64,000 nt of DNA from Fluviicola sp. (GTDB lineage Bacteria > Bacteroidota > Bacteroidia > Flavobacteriales_D > Crocinitomicaceae), in NCBI GenBank assembly GCA_002734085.1, contig NVXV01000006.1:126089-190088 (forward strand), in the 5' to 3' direction. The notes below the pieces were generated by a model. It had not been told where the DNA came from. It made no database searches and was given only the letters and a program-made list of their open reading frames with translations. A program made the position numbers and the translations under genes. Within the stretch, counting starts at the first letter, position 1; every line of letters begins with the position of its first letter. Shown here piece after piece: positions 54,910 to 63,119 of this stretch.

Positions 54910-55086
54910 TTATAACCCCGCTAAACTAAAATGACTGATGAATTTACTTTTACGAGCTGAAATCATCTTGTGAATAAATTCGACTGATTTAATATCTCTA
55001 ATCCTTAGTTCATCTGGATTATCATAAAATGGAGAGTGATTAATAATGTCATTAATCATGTTTTCTTTGTTTGTATTTATTTTCAT
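54910..55086 (-). CDS. Putative 58-residue protein, short ORF
   Basis: ATG at 55086, stop TAA at 54910-54912. It begins MKINTNKENMINDI and has an ELRIRDIKSVEFIHKMI helix-like stretch and a basic SARKSKF region. It has no signal peptide or Cys. A strong -7 element (CAAAGTTA on plus, TAACTTTG on minus) lies 18-25 bases upstream of its ATG. The codon mix looks like the other genes here. No family recognised. Confidence 0.5.
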   Translation of the reverse strand: MKINTNKENMINDIINHSPFYDNPDELRIRDIKSVEFIHKMISARKSKFISHFSLAGL

Positions 55087-55365
55087 CTTATTTAGTTTTT
55101 TGACAAAGTTACATATGCAAATAGCGCTTTTAAGAATTTTATAGTTACCTATTTCATGAATTATATGAAAATTTATATTGTTCCATCCATATTATTACAA
55201 AGTGTTATAGCATGAATCACTTAATTTGTATACGTAAAAACATGTAGATTTTTTTCGGCTATTAGAAATAAAGCACTTTAAAGTAGCTGTATATGAAATC
55301 TTTAATAGAACTATGAGAAGCTGATTTGTTCGAACAAAGGAAAGTTACTCACTAATAAAAATTGA
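55087..55365. other. Gene-free stretch between the short ORF and birA
   Basis: About 280 bases of AT-rich sequence with only the -7 element described. No ORF and no clear hairpin seen. Confidence 0.5.
55104..55111 (-). promoter_or_regulatory. Putative -7 promoter element for the short ORF
   Basis: Minus-strand TAACTTTG. No -33 TTG is found at standard spacing. Confidence 0.4.
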
Positions 55366-56115
55366 TTAGTCGAGTAGACGTTGAATATATTTTATTTCAC
55401 CATTTTTAAATAAACGAAGAGCACCATCAACTTCAATTCTTATTTGCCCATTCGTATCTGTATTTTTAATAATTCCGTTGAATATTTTGTCATTAAAGAT
55501 GAATTGTGTCTCTGTTCCTTTGAACCAAAGTTGTTGATCAAATAAATTATGAACATGTTTTTCTCCGTGTTTAAGGTATTCGTCAAGAGACTCATTAAAA
55601 AATGAAATGTATTCAAATAACAATGATTTGATATTTAGATTTTTATTCGTTTCGATAGACAAGGAAGTGCTCTTACTACTTTCAAAATAAGTTTGATTAA
55701 CGTTGAGTCCAACTCCTATAATTGAATACATTTTATTTCCAGAAAACTGACTTTCAATTAATATTCCAGCAATCTTATTTTGATTAACTAATATATCATT
55801 GGGCCATTTGATCTTTACATGTTGACAATACTTTTTAATAAGTTGGTACAAAGCAATAGTTGTGATATGGTTTAGGCTAATCAAATTGTTAATTTTACAT
55901 AAATTTGGATCGATTGCAATGCTCATTGTTAGATTCTCAAAAGCGTCAGATTGCCACGTATTTCCACGCTGACCCCTGCCATTTGTTTGAATGTCTGCCA
56001 ATATTACCGTTCCATGATCTATGCGACCTTCTTTAAACACATTGGCAGCATAGTTGTTGGTACTGTCTACGCTTTCAAGATGAACGATTTTTTGTCCTAT
56101 TGTTGTATTTGACAT
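55366..56115 (-). CDS. birA: Biotin-[acetyl-CoA carboxylase] ligase
   Basis: 249 residues without the N-terminal HTH of regulatory BirA, as is usual in Bacteroidota. The biotin/AMP site is shown by GRGQRGNTWQS near residue 47 and the KWPNDILVNQNKIAGILIE motif near 100. It attaches biotin to the carboxyl carrier protein. Divergent from rsfS, with a -7 element on the plus strand between them. Confidence 0.92.
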   Translation of the reverse strand: MSNTTIGQKIVHLESVDSTNNYAANVFKEGRIDHGTVILADIQTNGRGQRGNTWQSDAFENLTMSIAIDPNLCKINNLISLNHITTIALYQLIKKYCQHVKIKWPNDILVNQNKIAGILIESQFSGNKMYSIIGVGLNVNQTYFESSKSTSLSIETNKNLNIKSLLFEYISFFNESLDEYLKHGEKHVHNLFDQQLWFKGTETQFIFNDKIFNGIIKNTDTNGQIRIEVDGALRLFKNGEIKYIQRLLD

Positions 56116-56161
56116 AAAATGAATCGAGTTCTTTTTTGAATGTGTAAAATTAAAATTTAAT

Positions 56162-56169
56162 TAGCTTTG
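56162..56169 (+). promoter_or_regulatory. Putative -7 promoter element of rsfS operon (TAGCTTTG)
   Basis: A TAnnTTTG match 19 bases upstream of the rsfS ATG. Confidence 0.45.
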
Positions 56170-56188
56170 TAGGCAACGAAAATTTAGA

Positions 56189-56566
56189 ATGGCGAAAATT
56201 ATTGAAGAAATTGATTCAAAAGTACTCTCAGAGGTGATTGTAGAGGGAATGCAAGACAACAAAGCGGATAATATTGTTGTTATTGATTTGAGAGAAGTAG
56301 AGAATGCCGTAACTGACTTTTTTGTAATATGTAGTGGTGATTCTCCAACGCAAGTTGAAGGTATCGCTAATTCTGTGGTTAGGTTAACGCGAAAAGAATT
56401 AAAGGAAAAACCATGGCATCAAGAAGGAAAAGGAAATAGTGAATGGGTCTTACTTGATTACGTTAATGTTGTTGCACATGTATTTTATAAAGAACTTCGT
56501 GATTATTACGAGTTAGAAAATTTATGGGCAGACGGTAAAAGAACTGATATTTCGACTAATTATTAA
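56189..56566 (+). CDS. rsfS: Ribosomal silencing factor RsfS
   Basis: 125 residues. It matches RsfS (DUF143), which binds ribosomal protein L14 and blocks subunit joining in starvation. Conserved VIDLREVENAVTDFFVICSG and WHQEGKGNSEWVLLDY segments, then VVAHVFYKELRDYYELENLW. The start of a plus-strand operon with ftsH (4 bp gap), DUF2007 and cdsA. Confidence 0.95.
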   Translation: MAKIIEEIDSKVLSEVIVEGMQDNKADNIVVIDLREVENAVTDFFVICSGDSPTQVEGIANSVVRLTRKELKEKPWHQEGKGNSEWVLLDYVNVVAHVFYKELRDYYELENLWADGKRTDISTNY

Positions 56567-56570
56567 GGAA

Positions 56571-58754
56571 ATGGCAAAAGACGATAAAAATAACAAGAAT
56601 AATAAAAACAAGAAAAATCCATATTCTATATACTGGATTTATGCTGCAATAGGAATCGCCATCATTGGTGTGCAGTTGTTTATGAGCTCAAGTTCTACCA
56701 AAGAACTTCAGTCAAAAGAGACGTTTAAAACCTTAATGGAAGAAGGTTATGTCGAAAATGTTATCCTTTGGAGAAATGTTGGACGAGTAGATTTTAAAGT
56801 AACTAATCCTGGTGTTCAGGCGATTAAACAAAATGATTTTAGTGGTTCTGATTTTAAGACCATTGATAGAGCAATTTCGAATTCTGGAAGTACAATGGGA
56901 ACAGCTTCACCAAGCTTTAGTTTTGATATAGCTTCAACAGAGGCTTTTATTAAAGAGTTTCAAGATATAAACGATAAACGAAAAGCAGAAGGTTTTGATG
57001 TCATTGACTACAAAGTGGATGAAGAACATAACTATGTCGGTCAGATATTTAGTTTCTTGTTACCTATTATCATCATAATTGCAATTTGGATGTTCATCAT
57101 GCGTCGTATGTCTGGCGGTGGTGGAGGTGGCCCTGGTGGTCAAATATTTAACATTGGAAAATCGAAAGCGAAAGTGTTCGAGAAAGGTAAACAAACAGAT
57201 GTGTCCTTTAAAGATGTTGCTGGATTAGAAGGTGCTAAAGAAGAAGTAGAAGAAATTGTAGCCTTCTTGAAGAATCCTAAAAAATATACAGAACTCGGAG
57301 CTAAAATTCCAAAAGGAGCAATTTTAGTTGGACCTCCAGGAACGGGTAAGACTTTGCTAGCCAAAGCAGTGGCTGGTGAAGCAGATGTACCTTTCTTCTC
57401 ATTATCAGGATCTGATTTTGTTGAGATGTTTGTTGGAGTTGGAGCTTCTCGTGTTAGGGATTTGTTTAAGCAGGCAAAGGAAAAAGCACCTTCAATTATC
57501 TTCATCGATGAGATTGACGCAATAGGTAGAGCTCGTGGGAAGAATAACAACATGGGGTCAAATGACGAGAGAGAAAATACTTTGAATCAGCTATTGACTG
57601 AAATGGATGGGTTTGGAACAAACTCTGGAGTTATCATTTTAGCAGCAACTAATAGAGCAGATGTGTTGGATAAGGCTTTAATGAGAGCTGGACGATTCGA
57701 CAGACAGATTTATGTTGATATGCCTGATCTAAGAGAACGAAAAGAAATTTTTGAAGTTCATTTAAAACCATTGAAATTGGCGAAAGAAATGGATATAGAT
57801 TTCTTAGCAAAACAAACCCCTGGGTTTTCTGGTGCTGATATAGCCAATTTATGTAATGAAGCAGCTTTAATCGCAGCAAGAAAAGATAAAAAAGCTGTTG
57901 AAAAACAGGATTTTCTTGATGCTGTTGATAGAATTATAGGTGGTTTAGAAAAGAAAAATAAAATCATTACCAAAGAGGAGAAGAAGTCGATTGCTTATCA
58001 CGAAGCAGGTCACGCAACAATTTCTTGGTTGGCTGAGTATGCTCACCCATTAGTAAAAGTAACTATAGTTCCTAGAGGTAGATCTCTGGGTGCGGCATGG
58101 TACTTGCCTGAAGAACGCAGTATTACAACTACCGAACAATTACTTGATGAAATGTGTGCTGCTCTAGGTGGACGTGCTGCTGAAGAGGTGATGTTCGGAA
58201 AAATTTCTACAGGAGCGCTAAGCGATCTTGAAAAAGTGACAAAACAAGCGTATGCAATGGTGTCAATTTATGGATTAAACAAAGAGGTAGGTAATATTTC
58301 GTATTACGATTCTCAAGGTCAAAATCAATTCACTAAGCCCTACTCTGAAGAAACGAGTAGAGTCATTGATAAAGAAGTTAGCAAATTAATCGAAGAACAA
58401 TATCAAAGAGCAGTACAAATGCTTAAAGATAATAAGGATAAACTAACTTCGCTTGCTGAAAAATTATTGGAAAAAGAGGTTATTTTTAAAGAAGATTTAG
58501 TAGCTATTTTTGGTGAACGTCCGTGGGATCAATTGACTCCTGCTGAAAAAATTAAAGAAGCTGGTAAGTCAGATGGTGTTTCACCAGTTGATAGTCAGGC
58601 ATCAGATGAATCTTCAAAAAAAGATGTTGGTACTTCAGAAGAAAATGAGACTCCTGGTTCAGAGAAAGATACAGTTAACAAAACTTCTAAAGACAACGAT
58701 GATGTGGAAGAAGATAAATCAGTGGATTCTGAAAATTCTACCAAAAAAGACTGA
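56571..58754 (+). CDS. ftsH: ATP-dependent zinc metalloprotease FtsH
   Basis: 727 residues. Two membrane helices (about 20-38 and 160-178) flank a periplasmic domain, followed by a Gly-rich linker. The AAA Walker A is GPPGTGKT, Walker B is [10 protein letters not shown], and the [22 protein letters not shown]. The zinc site is HEAGH near residue 478, with a downstream acidic ligand (LSDLEK). It ends in an acidic, Ser/Glu-rich tail of about 65 residues (from about 660), which is unusually long and could be a docking or solubility element. Key proteolysis of membrane and cytosolic proteins. Confidence 0.97.
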   Translation: MAKDDKNNKNNKNKKNPYSIYWIYAAIGIAIIGVQLFMSSSSTKELQSKETFKTLMEEGYVENVILWRNVGRVDFKVTNPGVQAIKQNDFSGSDFKTIDRAISNSGSTMGTASPSFSFDIASTEAFIKEFQDINDKRKAEGFDVIDYKVDEEHNYVGQIFSFLLPIIIIIAIWMFIMRRMSGGGGGGPGGQIFNIGKSKAKVFEKGKQTDVSFKDVAGLEGAKEEVEEIVAFLKNPKKYTELGAKIPKGAILVGPPGTGKTLLAKAVAGEADVPFFSLSGSDFVEMFVGVGASRVRDLFKQAKEKAPSIIFIDEIDAIGRARGKNNNMGSNDERENTLNQLLTEMDGFGTNSGVIILAATNRADVLDKALMRAGRFDRQIYVDMPDLRERKEIFEVHLKPLKLAKEMDIDFLAKQTPGFSGADIANLCNEAALIAARKDKKAVEKQDFLDAVDRIIGGLEKKNKIITKEEKKSIAYHEAGHATISWLAEYAHPLVKVTIVPRGRSLGAAWYLPEERSITTTEQLLDEMCAALGGRAAEEVMFGKISTGALSDLEKVTKQAYAMVSIYGLNKEVGNISYYDSQGQNQFTKPYSEETSRVIDKEVSKLIEEQYQRAVQMLKDNKDKLTSLAEKLLEKEVIFKEDLVAIFGERPWDQLTPAEKIKEAGKSDGVSPVDSQASDESSKKDVGTSEENETPGSEKDTVNKTSKDNDDVEEDKSVDSENSTKKD

Positions 58755-58770
58755 TTTTGATTCACAAAGA

Positions 58771-58959
58771 ATGGTTTTTCGAACAAGAGAGAGCCATTTA
58801 GCGCATATCATGAAGTTGAAATTAGAAGAGGAGGGAATTTATGTTATTCTTATAAATAAACGGGATTCTTCCTATAATAATTTTGGCGAACTGGAACTTT
58901 ATGTGAAAGCTGAAAATTACATTAAAGCAAAGTTCTTAATTGATAAACCTTATGAGTAA
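58771..58959 (+). CDS. DUF2007-like small protein
   Basis: 62 residues starting at ATG 58771, 16 bp after the ftsH stop. The sequence MVFRTRESHLAHIMKLKLEE, with SSYNNFGELELYV, matches the fold of DUF2007 (putative signal-transducing, GlnB-like). A longer frame from 58573 runs through ftsH and is rejected. Its stop overlaps the cdsA start by 8 bp, so it is part of the operon. Confidence 0.85.
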   Translation: MVFRTRESHLAHIMKLKLEEEGIYVILINKRDSSYNNFGELELYVKAENYIKAKFLIDKPYE

Positions 58960-59776
58960 TATTCTGATTAGAACGCTTTCAGGTGCTTTATTCATCGTTA
59001 TTGTAATCGGTGCTTTTTTACTTGGTATAACAACTACGGCAATTGTTATTGGAGGTTTTATGACGATTGCACTTCATGAATTTTATAAAATGTTTATTCA
59101 CAAAGGAGTTGCCAACCCTTTCTCATTTTTAGGGATAATTATTGGGTTGTTGTGCTACTTAGGTGTTCTGGCTTACTTATTAGAATGGTTTGAGTTCAGT
59201 TTATCATTACTCTTTATACCACTATCCTTAATTGTTTTAGTTTCTGTCTTGATACGAAAGGAAGGGAATCCTGTTCTTGATGTTTCAATAACTGTTTTAG
59301 GTTGGTTATATATTGTACTACCTTTTAGCATATTCCTATTGATTTATAAAACCCCAAATTCTGGTTCAGATTGGCTGATTATATCGGGAATGTTTTTAAT
59401 TATTTGGTCGAATGATACATTTGCCTATTTAAGCGGTAGATTTTTTGGTAGGCATAAACTGTTTGAACGTATTTCTCCTAAAAAAACATGGGAGGGTAGC
59501 ATTGGTGGATTTTTGTTCGCAATTATAGCAGGACTTGTTTATGCATTTTTTACGGAACAAAGCTTTTTGTTCTGGGGAATAGGTGCTTGTATTGTTTCAA
59601 TAGGTGGTGTACTGGGTGATTTGATAGAGTCAAAAATTAAACGAATAACAGGCGTTAAAGATTCAGGTAATATTATGCCGGGACATGGTGGGATTCTAGA
59701 TCGATTCGATGCAATTATGTTTGCAGCTCCATTTTTTTACGCTTGGTGTGTTCTCTTCATTGAATACTTTCATTAA
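58952..59776 (+). CDS. cdsA: Phosphatidate cytidylyltransferase
   Basis: 274 residues from ATG 58952 (MSNILIRT), with about eight membrane helices. The C-terminal signature is in DLIESKIKRITGVKDSG and MPGHGGILDRFD, which bind CTP and metal. It makes CDP-diacylglycerol for phospholipid synthesis. A TTG 12 bases earlier is not needed. It is followed 84 bp later by psd. Confidence 0.96.
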   Translation: MSNILIRTLSGALFIVIVIGAFLLGITTTAIVIGGFMTIALHEFYKMFIHKGVANPFSFLGIIIGLLCYLGVLAYLLEWFEFSLSLLFIPLSLIVLVSVLIRKEGNPVLDVSITVLGWLYIVLPFSIFLLIYKTPNSGSDWLIISGMFLIIWSNDTFAYLSGRFFGRHKLFERISPKKTWEGSIGGFLFAIIAGLVYAFFTEQSFLFWGIGACIVSIGGVLGDLIESKIKRITGVKDSGNIMPGHGGILDRFDAIMFAAPFFYAWCVLFIEYFH

Positions 59777-59812
59777 ACCTCAATTTAGAATCGAATAATC
59801 GTTTTTTTGACT

Positions 59813-59820
59813 TATTTTTG
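59813..59820 (+). promoter_or_regulatory. Putative -7 promoter element of psd (TATTTTTG)
   Basis: A TAnnTTTG match 39 bases upstream of the psd ATG. No -33 TTG at standard spacing. Confidence 0.38.
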
Positions 59821-59859
59821 GCGACTTATTCAAGTTTAGTCTTGAGAATATAAAATTGA

Positions 59860-60525
59860 ATGAAACTGCATAGAGAAGGATATTTAATAATAACTATTGG
59901 GATTTTAATTTTAATTGGAATTCAAATTTTAAATCTATGGTTGTGGACAATCGTTGGTTTATGGTGGTTGTTTGCTTTATTAACCATTGGTGTTTTGGTT
60001 ATGGCTTATTTAATTATCCAATTCTTTAGATTACCTAAAAGAATTTTTCAGGGATTAGATAACGAAATTATTTCCCCAGCAGATGGTAAGGTGGTTGTTA
60101 TTGAGGAAGTTGATGAATCAGAATATTTTCATGATCGCAGAATTCAGATTTCAATTTTCATGTCACCATTGAACGTTCACGCTAATTTCAACCCGATTTC
60201 AGGAATTGTAAAGTATGTAAAATACCATCCAGGTTTGTTTTTAGTTGCTTGGCATCCGAAAAGTTCAACAGATAATGAGCGCTCAACTTTTGTAGTAGAG
60301 CATGCATCTGGTAAAGAAGTCTTGTTTCGACAGATTGCTGGAGCAGTAGCGCGAAGAATATGTTATTACATTCAACCAGGTGATAAAGTGAAGGCTGGTG
60401 AGGAGTATGGATTTATAAAATTTGGATCAAGAATAGATTTATTACTACCTCTCAACACCAAAATTAATGTTAAAATTGGCGATAAAGTAAAAGGTCAGTT
60501 AACTAAAATTGGTGAATTAGATTAA
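59860..60525 (+). CDS. psd: Phosphatidylserine decarboxylase, short (archaeal-like) form
   Basis: 221 residues, short-type Psd. Two membrane helices near the N-terminus. Conserved SPADGKVV, FMSPLNVHANFNP and the C-terminal KFGSRIDLLLP, whose Gly-Ser bond is cut to create the pyruvoyl group. It makes phosphatidylethanolamine from phosphatidylserine. Together with cdsA it forms a phospholipid segment. No pssA in view. Confidence 0.94.
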   Translation: MKLHREGYLIITIGILILIGIQILNLWLWTIVGLWWLFALLTIGVLVMAYLIIQFFRLPKRIFQGLDNEIISPADGKVVVIEEVDESEYFHDRRIQISIFMSPLNVHANFNPISGIVKYVKYHPGLFLVAWHPKSSTDNERSTFVVEHASGKEVLFRQIAGAVARRICYYIQPGDKVKAGEEYGFIKFGSRIDLLLPLNTKINVKIGDKVKGQLTKIGELD

Positions 60526-60561
60526 AAACGTTACTTTTATATATAAAATTAATTTAAAGCT

Positions 60562-60810
60562 ATGAAAAAGACATTAATGATTTTGACACTAGGATTGTTC
60601 TTAGGAACAATTGGATATACGTCTGTTGCCGTTGCTAATGGCGTTCAAATTGAACAAGCTGAAGACGACGATAAGAAAAAATGCAAAAAGAAAAATTGTA
60701 AGAAAGAAGACTGTTGCAAGAAAGATAAAGCTGAAAATGCTGAAGCTAAATCTTGTGAGAAAAAGGAAGGTGAAGAAAAAGCATGCTGCAGTCATAAGAA
60801 GAAAAAATAA
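60562..60810 (+). CDS. Small exported Cys- and Lys-rich protein
   Basis: 82 residues. Signal peptide 1-25 (cleavage near VAVA). The mature ~57 residues are nearly all Lys, Glu, Asp and seven Cys (KKKCKKKNC, EDCC, SCEKK, ACCSHKKKK). The spacing CxxxxC / CC / CC suggests metal or disulfide binding in the periplasm. No known family. It has its own terminator and lies 36 bp after psd. It could be a metal-buffering or redox peptide. Confidence 0.75.
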   Translation: MKKTLMILTLGLFLGTIGYTSVAVANGVQIEQAEDDDKKKCKKKNCKKEDCCKKDKAENAEAKSCEKKEGEEKACCSHKKKK

Positions 60811-60832
60811 TCTCTTTTAAGATAAATTATGG

Positions 60833-60864
60833 AAGGACGTCGGTATTGCGATGTCCTTTTTTTT
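60833..60864 (+). terminator. Terminator after the Cys-rich gene
   Basis: A 10-bp stem AAGGACGTCG / CGATGTCCTT with one G-T pair, loop GTATTG, then a run of T. Confidence 0.88.
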
Positions 60865-60890
60865 TCAATCTACCTTAGTAGAAGACTTAA

Positions 60891-61748
60891 TTATTCAATA
60901 ACTATATAATCAGTTTGATCAAAGACTTTAATTTCTTTTTCAAATCGACCAGTGCAAGGGTCAAAATCAAATTTGATCCAACCTAACTTTGTAGTATCAG
61001 TATATTTTAATTTTATAGCCACATAAAGGGTGGAGTTATTTGTATAAGGTGTAAGCCATTTTTTCTTTTCTTTATTTAAAGAAACAATAGTTGAGTGAAG
61101 GCTATTCCACATACACCCTTCTTTAGAATTTAGAAAAATTGTATCTCCAACATTTAGTTGCATATGACTTTTATCTGAACAATAGATAAATTCGTTATCA
61201 TTTTTAGAACCAAAAGATCCACTAGCACTAGAATTCACACCATTTCCTACTAAATTATAACTGGCATAAAAATCAGCTTTTTCATCCTGATCTACATCAA
61301 TTGGTATTTCCCTACCTGGCAAAAAACCAAAAGTAGCTACACACGTTTCATTCTTTACTTCGTTTTCATAATAGATAGTTATTTGAACTCTTCTGTTATA
61401 ACTATCCTCTGTTGAAATAGGTTTTTCTTTGCCGTGGTAATCGATTTTAATTTTAGTACTGTCAATTTTGTTTTTTATCAAGTATGACTTAACATTTATA
61501 GCCCTTTTTCTTGATAAGTCAAGGTTATACTCTTTACTTCCTTCTTCGTCTGTATGTCCTGACAAAGTAATTTCTTTAATTGATTCAGTCTTTAACTGCT
61601 CTATCACTGAATCTAAGTAATGTTTTGCTGATTGAGAAAGTAAACTTATGTCTTTTGGAAACAACACAGCTAATTCGTCTGATTCCTGTGAATTTACATT
61701 AGGAGTTAAAAATAATCCAATGATACTTAGTAATAGTAGATATCTCAT
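60891..61748 (-). CDS. OmpA-domain protein with an extra C-terminal domain
   Basis: 285 residues with a signal peptide (cleavage near NVNSQ). The OmpA-like peptidoglycan-binding domain lies toward the N-terminus (about 28-128), with SGHTDEEGSKEYNLDLSRKR and YNRRVQITIYY. The remaining ~155 residues form a second domain with FGFLPGREIPIDVDQDEK and Cys residues, of unknown role. In most such proteins the OmpA domain is C-terminal, so this order is unusual. It is a probable periplasmic anchor. Confidence 0.84.
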   Translation of the reverse strand: MRYLLLLSIIGLFLTPNVNSQESDELAVLFPKDISLLSQSAKHYLDSVIEQLKTESIKEITLSGHTDEEGSKEYNLDLSRKRAINVKSYLIKNKIDSTKIKIDYHGKEKPISTEDSYNRRVQITIYYENEVKNETCVATFGFLPGREIPIDVDQDEKADFYASYNLVGNGVNSSASGSFGSKNDNEFIYCSDKSHMQLNVGDTIFLNSKEGCMWNSLHSTIVSLNKEKKKWLTPYTNNSTLYVAIKLKYTDTTKLGWIKFDFDPCTGRFEKEIKVFDQTDYIVIE

Positions 61749-61836
61749 AACAAGCTTTTATGACTTTAGTTTAGTAATGAACTAATTAATTATTAGCAAG
61801 GTACGTGCCAATATTATAAGTACTTATAATTTAAAA

Positions 61837-61870
61837 CAAAAAAAGACTGATTTTCACAAAACCAGTCTTT
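61837..61870 (-). terminator. Minus-strand terminator after the OmpA lipoprotein
   Basis: On the minus strand: an 8-bp stem AAAGACTG / CAGTCTTT, loop of 13, followed by T. It is placed 22 bases after the stop. Confidence 0.85.
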
Positions 61871-61891
61871 AATAACTAATTAGAGTCTTTA

Positions 61892-62875
61892 TTACTCTCC
61901 TAAATACTCCATAATCTCATCTAAATTTGGAGAAAGTATAATTTCAGTTCTTCTATTTTGAGCTCTCCCTGCAGCAGTTTCGTTAGTAGCTTTAGGATCA
62001 TGCTCTCCACGACCTGAAGCAGTTAATCGATCGGCATCTAATCCATGTTTTTCGTTTAATAAACGAACCATAGATGTTGCACGAGCAACACTTAAATCCC
62101 AATTGTCTTTATATCTGTCTGTACTAATAGGAACATTGTCTGTGTGTCCTTCCACAAGAATTTCAAATTCTGGATTCTTTTTTAGAACTTTAGCTAATAC
62201 TTCAAGTGCTTCTTTACCTTTTTCTTGAACTTCGGCTTTACCTGACGCAAACATTAGCTTGTCAGACATCGAAACGTAAACCTTTCCATCCTTTATCTCT
62301 ATAGAAAGTTCATCAGCCTTAAACCCTAATAAAGCTTCCCTTAATAATCGATTTAATCTTTTTGCAATTGAATCCTGTCGAGCGATTATTCTTTCTAATT
62401 CAGAAATTCTTTTCTCTCTTTCTTCTAACTCTTTTTCTTTTAGCGCTAGTCTACGTTCTTTTTCTTTAAGGCGCTCATCAAATAAATAACCTTGATTGAG
62501 TTTATCTGTCATCATATTAGAAAAACGCTCTCCTAAATCTACATGGTCACTTTGAAGTTGTTTATGCTTTTCTTGCAATGCCTCATGTGTTTCTTCTAAA
62601 TCTTCGTACTCTCCAACTAACTCTCTATTTCGAGTAGCAAGACTGTCATTTTCAAAAGATAAAGAAAGATTCCTTTTAGTTAGATATTCATTCTCTTCTT
62701 CTTTAACTTTAACGGTCTCGCAAAGATCATCTCTTTCCTCCACTACGGCTATTAATCGGTTACTACCAGATATTGTTCCAGCCGGTTTTTCTTCTCCACA
62801 TCTATACACAGGTGCACAAGAATTAAGAGATATAAAAGCTAAAGCGAAAGTGCCAAAAATTATTTTTCTTGTCAT
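61892..62875 (-). CDS. OmpA-family lipoprotein with coiled coil
   Basis: 327 residues. The lipobox Cys is in LNSCAPVY. A coiled-coil stalk spans about 50-165 (heptads rich in Glu, Lys and Leu), and the OmpA domain covers the C-terminal part (about 200-320) with VEGHTDNVPIS and NRRTEIILSP. It would tether the outer membrane to peptidoglycan through a long helical spacer. Same strand as the other OmpA protein but separated by a terminator. Confidence 0.9.
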   Translation of the reverse strand: MTRKIIFGTFALAFISLNSCAPVYRCGEEKPAGTISGSNRLIAVVEERDDLCETVKVKEEENEYLTKRNLSLSFENDSLATRNRELVGEYEDLEETHEALQEKHKQLQSDHVDLGERFSNMMTDKLNQGYLFDERLKEKERRLALKEKELEEREKRISELERIIARQDSIAKRLNRLLREALLGFKADELSIEIKDGKVYVSMSDKLMFASGKAEVQEKGKEALEVLAKVLKKNPEFEILVEGHTDNVPISTDRYKDNWDLSVARATSMVRLLNEKHGLDADRLTASGRGEHDPKATNETAAGRAQNRRTEIILSPNLDEIMEYLGE

Positions 62876-63091
62876 TTGATTTATTTTTCTAATCTGTTTC
62901 AGAAATCAAATATAATTGAATTTCAGTTTATATAGTGAAATTAACAAATCATTTTGAAAGAGTAAAGTAAGCACTAATGTGTTTTACAATTATTGAAAAA
63001 TATTGACTGATTTCGATATCCATTGATTCAGTAACCAACTGATTTATTTAAAATAAAAGAGTTAGAGTATTTTTTTGTTTAAAAAAAAATG

Positions 63092-63099
63092 TATTTTTG
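63092..63099 (+). promoter_or_regulatory. Putative -7 promoter element (TATTTTTG)
   Basis: A TAnnTTTG match 21 bases upstream of the ATG at 63120. A TTTG at 63074-63077 is too close for a standard -33. Confidence 0.38.
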
Positions 63100-63119
63100 A
63101 GACATCACGAAAAATTAAA

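Noticed and set aside
58573-58770. Longer N-terminus for the DUF2007 protein
   Set aside because: It would overlap the ftsH acidic tail in another frame and has no homology character. The ATG at 58771 fits the family.
60611-60820. Overlapping frame through the Cys/Lys-rich gene (and a reverse frame at 60601-60795)
   Set aside because: These are shadows of the Lys-rich coding frame. The frame at 60562 has a proper signal peptide and start.
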